Source: Bugula neritina (Eukaryota > Bryozoa > Gymnolaemata > Cheilostomatida > Bugulidae). From it: DNA of 64,000 nt. Shown in pieces: positions 19,775 through 32,800 of the stretch. Every line of letters begins with the position of its first letter. The first letter of the stretch is position 1. A program made the position numbers and the translations under genes. Location: contig OZ037765.1 in the NCBI GenBank assembly GCA_964035545.1, positions 14,378,698 to 14,442,697 of the forward strand. Reading direction: 5' to 3'. The notes below the pieces were generated by a model. The model was not told the DNA's origin. It was given only the letters and a program-made list of their open reading frames with translations, and ran no database searches.

Positions 19775-20689
19775 CTACAAAAGCACCAAATTCATTATAA
19801 AATCGGAAAATCACAATTAAATAATGTAACTGACAGATATAGAAAGATATTGAAACATATGAGCAAAAGTTAGAGCTCCAAGTAGCAACCTGCAGCTAAT
19901 GTGATTTAAAGGATGATAGTGTTTAGTGTTAAAACAACTGCAAGGCTATTACAATAATGATATAATTTATCGAAGGTTAAATGCAGTTGTACGATTACTA
20001 GACAAAACAGATAAAAAATTAAAGTTTTTTGTAGAAGTTTTTCATTGTATTCAATCCAACCTAATTATTCAATCTAGTTAAAAGATAAAACCTTACATGA
20101 AACAGTCCAGTTGGCTAATGTAATTTTCAAACTGGTCAATTGATTATGTAAGCCAAATGAGAATAATGAGAGCTGAGGCTGAAAATATATAATGGTAGAT
20201 GTCATTGTATTAAATTGCAAAATTTAAAAATCCTTTTAGCTTTATTCCAGTTGTTTATATATTCAGGGTAAAAGGGGGAATGTGATACAAGGTATAAAAT
20301 GCCAGTTTATTAAGAAATAACAAACCACATGAAAACAATACGATTTTTGATTACAACAAATTTTTATGTAGTGAAAACTTTCTTTTGATTTCCCTATTAT
20401 AAATAATTTTATACTGCTTTCTGGAGTAACTGTATGAGAAGGTTAATTATAATGTAACACTTACACTAATTTCATAATTTTTAATGGCCAACAGTAAATT
20501 AATTAACAGTGAATTTACATAATGATTATGAATTTTCAATATTTACAATTACCATTTTAAATCACGATATTAAATGTTGTCACTGAGACAGATTACGGCT
20601 AAATTTAATATTTATATCTTACTTTTTAGTGTAATTGTCATTATGGTTATGAGTACATAGTTCACGTGAAACTAAAAGTAAATGCTTCA

Positions 20690-21900
20690 CTTGATGTTGA
20701 ACTTGAAAACTGCTTTCACTACAACTACCGCTACAAGTACTACTATTGCTACAATTACTGCTATTAGTAATAGTTGAGTTAATGCTTCAAGATGTAGGTG
20801 ACTAACTTGTTTAAGCAGTTTTAACTGCTAACTTGTTAGCTCCTAATTATAAAAGATACTAAAAGAAGACAAAGAAATGACATAGACATACTGACAATCT
20901 CCTGCTGTGGGTAGCCATAATCATAATGATAGCCTGGTATTACTATGATACTAATAATATTGCACCATCATTATCACTGTAAGTCTGATGATAATAGACA
21001 TAATCTTGAGCATCATAACTACTCATAGTGATAGTAATAGTAATAAGAATTAGAGTAAAATCAGTTGAGAATTAGACATTTAGATTTCCTTTAAATCCTA
21101 GAGCTACTAAGTCTGATAATATTACTATAGTATAAGTAAATTTTTTTTTCAACTGCAAGTATAAGTATTAACTACCGAGTATTACTATTACTATAATTAT
21201 AATCATAATAGATCTACTCATACTCTGAATAGTCGGTATATGTAGCCATTAGATTAACACTAACGGTAAATGTAAGGGTAAGAATAAGACTAACACAGCT
21301 TTAAAGTTAGTAAAACTAAAAGTAAATGCAATTGGGGGTCACACTATTGCTATTACTAGTAGTAATCCTAACTCCATTATCATTACAATTAATAAGTCTA
21401 ATAATACAGACTAAGAGTAAGTGTGAGGCTCAAACTAACTCTAACTCAGTAACTCGAGTCCAAGAGTCAAGTCTAAGAGTAAAAGTAGGACTAAGCTCAA
21501 CTCACTAACATAGTAACTGTAAGTGTAACACTAACAGTAACACTAACACTAACAGCAACTTGAACTACCAACAGCGACTGTGAGTTTTAGTTTAACTTTA
21601 ACCAAAACTGAAACAGCATCCAATTGGGTGTTAAGCTTAGTCTGACTCTTACACTTACGGTTACTACAACATCAACAATAACTAATAGTAATAAGTAATA
21701 ACTGTTAGTATTACTATTACATTTACTAGTAGTAGTACAGTAGTAGTATAAACATGACCATTGCAATTAGAGCTATACTATTAGTATTACATTTACATAT
21801 TATTACGACTATTAGTATTAGTATTACTATTCAATTGAGTGTCAACAGTAATAGCTATACTTATACTAATAGTAATACTTAGTCTTATAGCTTTTCCAAG
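20690..21900. repeat. Degenerate TAGTAATAC/GTATTACTA low-complexity block 1
   Basis: Hundreds of bases are made of mixed TACTATTAG, AGTAATACT, ACTAACTCT and CTAACAGT units on both strands, with no fixed period. Small reading frames inside are artefacts. It lies in the divergent gap between DCAF10 and NDUFS1. Confidence 0.75.
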
Positions 21901-22249
21901 CCAAATTCAAATTGAAATACAAATAAATTTGAGGGAGAAAGCCAAATCATTATCATAATCTAAAAATGCAAAACCTAAATGCATAATAATGACTAAATTC
22001 AAATTTAACGAATTGTCAAATCAATTTTAATTTGAATTTGCTAAACTTAAAAGTTAAAACAGTTTGAGTTTAACTTAAAAGTTAAAAGATAAAATTAAAT
22101 GTTGAGCTTAAGAGTAACTTCCTTTCGCATAATAATAGTTAGCGACTTTAAATGCAAAATGAAAAACATATTTAAAAATAAAAGAAACTCAATTGTCTGG
22201 AACCGTGTTTTTCTAAAACAAATAGCTTTTGATCAATCATATAATTACG

Positions 22250-22450
22250 CTTTCTTACAGCTGGAGTAGCATCAACCACCGCCACCCTTTAATCAAAATA
22301 CAGCAATTTCGCAGGACATACGAGAAATTGCGTGATGTGCTACATCCTGCTCCCAAGCTACGTCCTGTTTACTTGCAATCTTATTGAATTACCTCACTCT
22401 AAAGCGGCGCCTTCCTTGTAACTATACTATACCGCTATTGGTACGTAGCC
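22250..22450. other. Slightly CpG-richer patch with an 8-bp hairpin
   Basis: Within an AT-rich gap this stretch has several CpGs (ACCGCCACC, TTTCGCAGG, AAGCGGCGCC). GCAATTTC 22303-22310 and GAAATTGC 22324-22331 form a perfect 8-bp stem with a 13-base loop. No gene or family was recognised. It could be an old insertion or a regulatory patch. Confidence 0.35.
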
Positions 22451-23222
22451 TAAGTACAGGATCTCTTATTGACTTGACATCCTAGTGGAAGAACCCGTAT
22501 ATAGTACAAAATTTCCATGTGTTTGACTATTTCTGCTTTACTTGTGACCCATAGTATGTTGTTTATTTGTTATTTTATGCATTATAAACTAAAGTCAAAT
22601 AGTCTTGGACATTTATAAAAATTGCAGCATCAATTTTAATATCAAGAGACTCAACATGCAACAGAAATAATTTAATGCATCTGGACATTATAATATTGAG
22701 TAGAAATTTATAAAGCACACTGTAATTTACAGCTACGGATGTTTATTAACATTCCGAATTAATTGTTCTTCTATATAGTGCAGGGCTGCTTTATATAATA
22801 ATAAAAAGCTTACACCAAACCCCAGTTAATTGTTGAAAATTATTAAAAACGTATACCGTTAAAGTTTCTCCAGTGCTGCAGCTAAATAATATACAAATAA
22901 AATTACTTTTAGTGTATGTAGTTGAGGGTCTTACATAAAATTAAATAACTAAGGCATCAATATTGGAACAAATGGAGCTGGGCTATAATATAGAGGATAG
23001 ATAATATGCAAAACTTTTGAGGCTAATGATGTTTATAGTCTTTATAGGCAACAACAAATTTTAGCTAAATCTAAAAGCTTTGAGGTACAGGTATGAATGT
23101 TATGTATATTCTGTATATAACACTGCCAGTAAGGATTAACTTGTGGTTGCAGTTTGCATTAACTTATGGTTGTGGCTTCCTTCAATGCAACTGTTTCCAT
23201 TAGGCTAATGAAAAATCCATAA

Positions 23223-23352
23223 TGTGCGCTTGTGTGCGCTTGTGTGCGCTTGTGTGCGCTTGTGTGCGCTTGTGTGCGCTTGTGTGCGCTTGTGTGCGCT
23301 TGTGTGCGCTTGTGTGCGCTTGTGTGCGCTTGTGTGCGCTTGTGTGCGCTTG
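23223..23352. repeat. Perfect 10-bp minisatellite, 13 copies of TGTGCGCTTG
   Basis: Thirteen consecutive identical 10-base units. The reading frame over it (His-Lys-Arg-Thr-Gln repeats) is a by-product, since 10 is not a multiple of 3. Perfect identity implies very recent expansion or an assembly-sensitive locus. Confidence 0.97.
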
Positions 23353-23938
23353 TGAGATGTTATTGTTAATATAATATTATAATTCAGTAATGTGATTGCA
23401 ATTCGGGCCATCTCATTATAGATGGTGCTTGCTTTGTAAAAATCATTTTTATAAGTTATAAGTCATGTTATGGTGCTCCTTTGCCTCTAAAAATATTTTA
23501 GGTTAGAAATATGATTGGATGGATAGAAGGAATGCTATGCAGTAGCCACATAAGTATACATAATTTAGAAACAGAAATTAGTGGGCAACTCCAAAGTTGT
23601 AACACTGAACTCGAAATTCCAGTTCTGTGTATAATAACCCGATTCTTGCTCGAGATCTACAGCCAAAGTTTTAAAGTTCGATTGAGCACCGTTTTTACAA
23701 CGGCTAATGCACTTTATGTTTTCATGTTCACTGGTAAAATGAAATGCACCTAAGCTAAAAAATGCCGGAGTTTGCAGAGTGGCAACACTTTCAAGTCCCC
23801 AAACTAAATTTTATACATGTACAATCTCATAAAGATGGTACACCAAACTCGTAATGATAATATTAATAACATTCCAATATAAGTTAAGCGTTAACATTAT
23901 CTTGTAACTTTTAAGCTTCATATTTTAGGTTAACATTG
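23353..23938. other. Gene-free stretch, nothing recognised
   Basis: An 80-codon open frame at 23511-23753 (+) exists, but it has no splice support and no recognisable family. I treat it as chance. Confidence 0.4.
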
Positions 23939-25740
23939 TGATTGTTGTATTGCTTAGGCATTAGACTTAGTATAAGTATTACTATTAGTATTACTATTAG
24001 ATTTAGTAATACTAATACTAATAGTTATACTAATAGTAATATTTATATTAACTTTAAGTCTAATAGTAATACTAATTTAAATTATAATACTAATAGTAAT
24101 TATAATACTAATTACTAATAGTATATCAATAGTAATACTAGTACTAGTAGTAGTAGTGCTAATTTTCATCTACTATAGTGATAGTCTAACTCTAAGTCTA
24201 TAACTATAAGTATAACTATAGCTATTGTCTAATTAATTGACTAATGGACTAATCACTAACTCTAATCTAATGGAATTGACATTGTCATTGCGATTGTATA
24301 ACATAAACTTAAACTGTTAAAGTTAAACTATATTATTATTTGTAATTATAATCATGATGATGATGATCAGGATAATAATTGACTTTAACCATAATTGATG
24401 ATCACAATGCTAAAGTAATGCTTAGATTTAGAATTGGATTTACTTTTAAAGTTATTAAGACTACGGACTACTTGGTGAAATTCTTATACTGATAGTTAGT
24501 TATTATACTTATACTACTTGAATTTAATACTTATAAGAAAAAACTCACGCAAGTTTATAGTCACTATCCTTGTGAGAAACCCCTGATGGAAAGAATTTTT
24601 TGTTAGAGCGGGCCAAGGACTTGTTCAAATGAGGCACAGGAGCAATTATGACTGGATGCTCTTCCTAGCATCTCCAATGGCCTTTGTCGGGGTACGAACC
24701 CATAACTTCGTGTTTACTAAGCAAATGCTCAAACCCCTAGACCCTGGCTGCTTCCTACTTAATACTTATAGTTATTGATTTAATATTCATTATTATAAGT
24801 TATAGTAATACTAGTAGTAGTTGTAATTGTTATGAATTACTTGTAATAAGTAATACTAAATGTACATAGTAATCCTAATGATTATCATCATCATTATTAT
24901 AATATTATATTGATTAAATTTAGTCATAATGATAATCATTATGATAATTATTTATAAGTGATAATCACAACTGCCAATTGCTAATTATAATCATAATACT
25001 AATGCTTGTCTAGTAGTATTATACACTGTTACTATATTGATACTCTATACTATTACTTATACTTATAATCTATAGTAATGCTAATACTAATAGTTATAGT
25101 AATACACTTATAGCAATACTAATAGTTGTAGTTATACACTTATAGCAATACTAATGGTTTTACTTCTTTGTTTTATAGTTATAGTATAATATTGATAATA
25201 GCAATTTTAATACTTACTTCCAAAAGTAAGCCTAATAATACTAGTTAAAATTTTATTATTAATTTTAGTTCTGCTCGTATTTAAGATTAATAGTAAAATA
25301 TGAAGTCTAATCAGTAATAACTGTAACTGTGAGTCTAGGACTAATGACTTATTTATTGGTTATGAATGAAAAGTAGTAACTAGGAAATAAGTAATTTTCA
25401 ATATTATTAGTCTTACTATTAATATTACTCTTACAGTTACTGTATTAGTAATAGTAACAGTCATACCTAATCTTATAGTAATTGGTTTATTGTAAATAAC
25501 TAGCTATCTCACTGTGAGTCTGATATGCAAACACTTACTTTGACTCATAGTCTTATGCTAACTCGTAGTCTTGCACTTACGGTAACAGTTAGGGGTAAGA
25601 AGACTTCTCACTAACTCTTAATCAGTGTAAATTTTTTTCGAATTTTGAAATTTGACTTATACTATAATATTTCTAATATTACTATTAGTATTAAATTATA
25701 CCTCTATAGCCGAAGTATAATCATATTTAATTTCATCATT
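23939..25740. repeat. Degenerate TAGTAATAC/GTATTACTA low-complexity block 2
   Basis: Same sequence character as 20690-21900: AGTATTACTATTAG, TACTAATAGTTATAC, AATGATAATCATTATGAT and related units. It is interrupted by a SINE at about 24540-24760. No genes. Confidence 0.75.
24540..24760 (-). mobile_element. tRNA-derived SINE, copy A
   Basis: On the minus strand it reads GTCTAGGGGTTTGAGCATTT, then TTGCTTAGTAAACACGAAG, then GGGTTCGTACCCC, which resembles a tRNA T-arm / pol III B box (GGTTCGANTCC). A body follows (AAAGGCCATTGGAGATGCTA, CATAATTGCTCC, AACAAGTCC, TTTCTCACAAGGAT). The body is shared with the copy at 39660-39905. The tRNA-like head plus a dispersed body define a SINE. The left and right ends are approximate. 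Confidence 0.65.
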
Positions 25741-26851
25741 TGAATAAGTTACTCAATAGTTGATAGTTAATAAATTTAGTAGGGTAAATTTAATATTAAC
25801 TATAATAAATAATTATCAGTATGATTTGCATTGTTAATTGAATAAAAATTCAAATGTTTCAGTTATACTCTTTTATTGACGCTACAATTGATAGTATTAG
25901 TAACACAAAATCAAATCAATTAAAATTTGAGTGGATTTGAGTCAGTTTGAGATGATTTGTAAGTGTTTGATCTAGTGACTAGTCATTTTGTGTAGTCAGT
26001 GCATAAACTCAAGCATGTAATAATAGTTAAACATCAAGGAATTACAATAGTCATTAAATCTTTCCAATTGTATGTAAATTTCAGTGGGTCCCTAAAATAA
26101 TTATGCAAAACTTTACTGAAATATGATGATTTAAAGAAATACTTGCAATTCTTGCAATAGAACAAAGTATAAAAAGCAAAAACTAAAGGAACAACTTGAA
26201 AATGTCAATGTCAATCAAAATTTTGAAGCCAAGCTAATAAAATTAGCAACAAGACATTTCACATAAAAAACCACGAGACTTGGATCTAGGCCAATTTAAG
26301 ATGTTTTCACAAAAGGTTGTAAGATTGTAAATATTAAGTTTGTCTGAGAAAGCAAGAAAACATGTTTGAAAACAACTTCTCTCTGGTTGCATGCTGTCTT
26401 TCTGTTCAACCAGAAGCAAACATTATGAGAGCCATTCTAAAATAAATTTGTAGAATGCAGTATGGTTAGCATACTTAATATTTTATGCCCCCTTCGCTCT
26501 AAAACTGCCCTTATACAAAATTTATGAACTTGGCCAATTTTGGTGCCCTTTAGATTTCCAATAAATGCAGTAAAAATCAAATAAATAGTTATTAGACCTT
26601 GCACAATGAAATCCTGAGCACAAAAAACCATTTTTCAACACCTGTATTGTTAAAAGGTAGTTTAACCATCTTGATAAAATGCTTTTGTTTTGAATAAAGT
26701 TGGTCAAAATGTTTTGTCATTCAAGATTGTTCAGTAATCTGCTAGTCTCAGTAGTGGCCAATAGTTTCTAATTTACTTTAGAAATGTTTTCTGTTGCAGA
26801 TTTCAACACGTTAAATGTTCTAATATTGTGGATTAATAAAACTATTATAGA
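25741..26851. other. Upstream region of NDUFS1, nothing specific recognised
   Basis: AT-rich DNA before the NDUFS1 start codon. A promoter and any 5' UTR exon should be near here, but I see no diagnostic element. Short open frames near 26437-26707 on the minus strand lack support. Confidence 0.35.
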
Positions 26852-29800
26852 ATGTTGGGCTACAGGTTTCTTTCTAAACTCAAGCATGTGTTGAGAACAA
26901 GACCATCTCCATCTGTTGGTAGGTTAAATCTGCCAGTTATCACATTCCATTGGTGACTTTCTTGGTGCAGTCTTTCATCATATTGTAATGGGTACTTTTA
27001 ATGAAAAATGTGGTTGGCGGGTAAAGATATAGTTTGTCAATAAACTCTTATAAAATGAAGTATTTTAATAAAAATATGGCTTTCCTCTTTGTTGTGTATT
27101 TTCGATGCATAATAGTATATTTATTTTAATTAGGATTTGCTCGAAGTCAAGAGGCGCAAGCTGTTGCGAACAAGTTGGAGGTATTTATAGATGATCAAAA
27201 GGTTGTGGTTGATCCTGGAACTACAGTTTTGCAGGTAATACTGTTGAAGCCAATTAATGTAGTATTTCTGTGTATGTCATGAGCACAGGCTTATCTAGCC
27301 TATACAATATCAAGAAGTGGGTTTTGTGACTTACCTAGTTTTAAATAGTTATAATCTGCTCCTCAACCCTCAGAGTCACCATAGTTGTGTAGCACTCATA
27401 TTAAAGCCTCAACTGATGGAGTTATCACATCTATATGTCTATTATTCAATTAGTGCAATGATTTCTTTATTTTGTTTTTATGATTTAATTATTTTTAGCA
27501 TTTAAACAACGCGGCTTTGAAGTAACTCACAAAATTGTAACGTTATTAACAAATGGACAAAGAAATACATCTGGCAATCATACATACTGTAATATACAAT
27601 GAATAAATCAACTGTATCACTTTTTTCTTTAGCATGTGCTATTCATAGCAAAGAATGATTTGTGCCCTAAACCACAATACTGTTGTGGAGGCTTTTTGTA
27701 AAAATTATGAATGATAGCTACAAAATGCACAAACACAAACATTACTGAATATGTTGCATACATTGGCATTAGATGAGACAACTCTCAAGCGCAATAGACA
27801 TGTCCAGCGCATTTTGTGTGAAAAGATAATTCTTATAAGCTGATGATGCAATATACATGTATACCAACAAAGAAAAAGTCTAAAAGTGACAATCTTCATA
27901 AACCCTATGAGTACCTAATTGTGTTTAGAAATGAATATAATTGATTTATAAGATAGAACTAAAATGAACTGTGTATAAGTGCAGAACATGTATGGAAAAT
28001 ACTGAAGGTACGAAATTAAGTGACTGCTATTTCAGCATTTTGCTCTTTTCAGTACTGATTTTTCTTTTCTTATTGCAGGTATTTGCAGTACTTGGTAATA
28101 AGTAAATTATTCTGTTTGCATTTGCGATGCCATTTAAACTTGCAACTGGAGCAATTTTTATATTTAACCAATGTTAAATATTGTGATTATATTGAATTCT
28201 AAAGTTGTGTTTATACCTTCACGATTTTCAGTCATAAATTCAATTTGTCCGGGTTGAAATTTCTCCGAGTTGCATTGCATTGTAAAAGCCACTCGTAAAA
28301 ATGTTTATATTTTAATAACTCAATCGACCGATTTTAGAATAATACTCAAAAGGAGTAATAACTCCTTGTAAACATTGTTATTTAGTTATGACTTTGGCGA
28401 TTAGATGATGTACTTATATTATGTTAATAATTATATCGCCTATGCCTTCTCAATTATCGCTTTTATGCTGTCAACTTCACTAAATCACGACGTTTACAAA
28501 GGGCATCAAATAGCGATTAGGCGAATGAGATTTCATTTTTAGAAAGTAAGCTTCCGCATCAATATGATTTCAACGATTTTCAGTTTGACTATAAAGAGGT
28601 ACCCGGACAAGCGTTATTAACTGAAACTCTGTACTTTTTTCAGCAGAAGTATAAATGCAACTTTAAACTAATGTTGCTCTGAGAAGTGTCTTCCCATTAG
28701 TTGTGCAAGTTTGTGTCGCTAAATAGCAATGAAAATATAAAAATGAAATATATTCATTGTGTTATAACTATAAATAGTTAAACTAATGGGTGTGATGCAG
28801 GCGTGTGCCATGGCAGGAGTTGAGATTCCGAGGTTTTGCTATCATGATAGACTCTCAGTAGCTGGAAATTGCCGAATGTGTCTCGTAGAGGTAGAAAAGT
28901 CTCCCAAGGTAATCCCATTATTGGGGCTCTCAATAAATAAAGTGCATGAGTAAGCCAGTTTAATTTAAACTGAAACAAATTAAGTTATTATAGTTTACCA
29001 GTTTTTATAACTAGGGCTGAAAGTTTGATTAATCAGATATATTTTATCAATTGCAGCCTGTTGCATCATGTGCCATGCCAGTAATGAATGGAATGAAAGT
29101 TAAAACAAATTCGCCAGTGTCACGTAAAGCCAGAGAAGGAGTTATGGAGTTTCTATTGGTCAATCACCCGTTAGATTGCCCTATCTGTGATCAAGGAGGA
29201 GAATGCGATTTACAAGTTTGTTCTTTTAACTTAAACTCAAGTTTGTATGCTGTATGTGTGTGACAGACATATGGTCTCTGACTTCCATTTTAGCACCCAC
29301 TATTTACTATTGAATCTATAATAAATATGAGTAGACATATGGATAGTGTTGAAATTGTAATAGCTTTAGTTTGTTGAAACAGAATTATGTTGCCACTCTG
29401 GTTTGCAGGCTTTCGATAATGCCAATGTGTTTCAGGATCAGTCAATGGCTTTTGGTGGAGATAAGAGTAGATTTGTGGACAATGAGTACACTGGTAAGAG
29501 GGCTGTGGAGGACAAGGATATTGGTCCCCTAGTTAAGACTATCATGACTAGGTGTATACAGTGTACACGCTGTGTGCGGTAGGTTTATTCTGCCTGTTGG
29601 CATGCAACTTTGTGCGTCTAGATTTGTATACCAACAAATAATTGAGTGTGAAGATGCACAATATATATTTTGTGTAGTCTTCAAACATAACCATCATTTA
29701 TTGGCACACACTTTTTTTACTGCACAGGTTTGCATCTGAGGTTGCTGGAGTTGAAGACCTAGGCACTACGGGGAGAGGAAATGACATGCAAATTGGTACT

Positions 29801-32800
29801 TATGTTGAAAAACTGTTTGCCTCTGAACTCTCTGGCAATGTCATAGACCTTTGTCCAGTTGGTGCCCTGACGGGGAAACCCTATGCCTTTACATCTAGGC
29901 CCTGGGAGCTTCGAAGAGTCGAGTCTATAGATGTGATGGATGCATGTGGAAGTAATATTACTATTGGTATGAGATCTGGAGAGGTCATGAGAATAGTTCC
30001 AAGGGTCAATGAGGTTGGTTTCTAATGGACATGTATGGAAAATATAAGTTGAGCTGCACCTGTTAAATATAAATTGTGTTTGCTTTCTGTGGTAGAAGTA
30101 ACTCTATTAACATTGTTTATTTAGGAATGTTTGTCTGTAAGTTTTATTATGACTTGACAGAAATCCAAAGTTGCTCATAACTCTATTAGGGTGTCAAATT
30201 GTTTCTATTCCTCACATTCTTTATTAAAAATATGTGCATAATATTGTTGTAACATGTTTTTACTTTCGTGGTGCTGTGATATTCATCGGTTGTTTACTTG
30301 GTACCTTTTTGTAGCCCTCTACATATCGAGATCTAACTTTAAAATTTAGAATATAGAGTGATATTTTCTAGCCATATACCATATAGTCATATACTGATTA
30401 CTGAGTGCATTTGTTGTGAGGTCGTTCAGGTGACAAAAAACTGTCAATATTTTTTTTTCTTTGTTTGAAAAAATTGCATGTGAATTATATGTTATGAAGG
30501 AAATTAATGAAGAATGGATATGTGACAAGGCAAGATTTGCAATTGACGGGTTGAGTGTACAGCGCCTCACGTCACCCATGGTCAAGTCTCCAGAAGGCTA
30601 TCTTGAAAACTGTGACTGGGAAGATGCTTTGTTTTGCGCTGCTGAAAAGATAACCAGGGTATGAAAGAGTGATTATTTTGCTTACATGTGCATGCCTGTG
30701 TTATATTAAAATTGTCATCGAAACTGCAGTGGTTTTGTAAAATAAAGTAATAAAATGTACTTTGAAACAGTTTTTGCATTCGATTTTGAATTGCGTAATC
30801 TAAATCAGAATAGAGCCGTAATTGACATTGGGTCAACCAATTGTTTAGTTCAGCAATACAGTAGTTGCCTTGACTATTGTAATTGTTTTCTCTGCTTATG
30901 GTCTGCTTAAATTTCAATTTTTAGGTTTTCAACTTATACAATTCTGCAGCAAGTTGAGCATATTTAGCATGAGCTTAAAATATTGAACAAATTATGTATA
31001 TTACAAAATTATGAGCTTGCAAGAATATTAGTAATTAAAAGCTAGTTATAGTGTTTGAATATGCAACTTACTAGTAGATGGTTGGCTGTGTGAGTTTGTA
31101 GCTACTGGGTTGCTGAGTACAAAAATTCCCTTTACAAATATGGAATTCCCTCATCTTTAATCTAAATATGAATCTATATGCTATTCAACTACCTCATCTC
31201 TATCCTGTAGGCTGGTGCAGGAAATGTTGCTGCTGTTGCTGGTAGTCTCGTGGACGCAGAGTCATTGGTGGCACTTAGAGATTTTCTCCACCGATTGGGC
31301 AGTGAAACACTCATTGTGAACAGTGAGCATCCTTCTGACCATCTCGTGTGAGTAAATGTTACATTTATTTTAGAATACCTATCTTTTTGAAAGGTTTTGA
31401 TTATAGAAGTCTAGTTTTTATGTTGATATAAAAGTTTTTTAGCATTTGGGGAGTTGACTGAATAAGTCAAGAAATCATTTTTTTGATATTGATGTTTGTT
31501 CAATTGTTTTGTCAAGTATGCTACCTTTCTACGGCTTATTTTACTAAATGCAGTTTTACTGGAAAAAATCAGGTTTCTCAGAATTATTTTTTGCTAGTAA
31601 TAGTAAATGTTGAACTATCTTTGTTAGAGACTCAACTGCAGTGGTAGTTTTCTGCCAAAAGTACTTAATTAGTAATGTGGCCTTTACTACTTATTGATAA
31701 TTTTTACACTAGTGTAGTTGTAATAACAATTATTAATTATAACTATTATATTTTCCATCATAACTTAATTTCATTAACAATATAAAATATAATTACAGTT
31801 AGAACCATGTACAACTGATACAAGTGTACTTGTTATTCTGTATACCATATTGTTTTTATAGTGACTAATCTAAAAATAATTTTGTGAAATTTTGATGGAC
31901 ATGTGCATTCTTGATTTCGCAATTCTTTCGACGAGCCGATAAATGAATTTAACATTCAGCAGTTCCTGTAAAGAGTTTGTGTTCTCATTGTGTAATCTTG
32001 TAGCTAAGTTTCAATTGATTGATTTTAGAAATGATCTTCGAGCTTCTTACATATTCAACAGTGGAATCGTCAGTGTAGAGGATGCAGATCATGTGCTGTT
32101 TATTGGTGGTAATCCTCGCCTGGATGCTCCAGTACTCAATGCTAGAGTTAGAAAATGGTGAGCTCAGTTACGTGTCCCAAAGATTCAACCAGGCAACTGA
32201 TTTCTTATTTTTTTAGAGATTTTCAAATTTTGATTTAAAGAGAATCGAAAGCTTCCTTGATCTTTTTCCAGTGAATACTTCATTTCTATATGGGAAAAGT
32301 TTTTGTTTTGTGTAGCTAACCATTTAAAGTAAGTAATGTATATTATTTGCATAAATAGATTATATAACAGAGTTTTGCTTTCTTCTGTGTGTATATACAT
32401 GCAGTACTAGGATAGTGATGGTAAATGGGCAATACATTGAGATCAGATACATTACTTCACTATCAGATACACTAATTCACTATCAGATACATTACTTCAC
32501 TATCATATACATTACTTCACTATCAGATACATTACTCCACTATCAGATACATTACTCCACTATCAGATACATTAATTCACTATCAGATACACTACTTCAC
32601 TATCAGATACATTAATTCACTATCATATACATTACTTCACTATCAGATACATTACTTCACTATCAGATACATTACTTCACTATCAGATACACTAATTCAC
32701 TATCAGATACACTAATTCACTATCAGATACATTACTCCACTATCAGATACATTACTCCGCTATCAGATACATTAATTCACTATCAGATACACTACTTCAC

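Noticed and set aside
23205-23411. Minus-strand frame with a His-Lys-Arg-Thr-Gln-Ala repeat.
   Set aside because: It is the 10-bp minisatellite translated; no gene signals flank it.
23511-23753. An 80-codon open frame on the plus strand.
   Set aside because: No family resemblance, no convincing splice sites and no codon-usage signal; this length is expected by chance in a 64-kb window.
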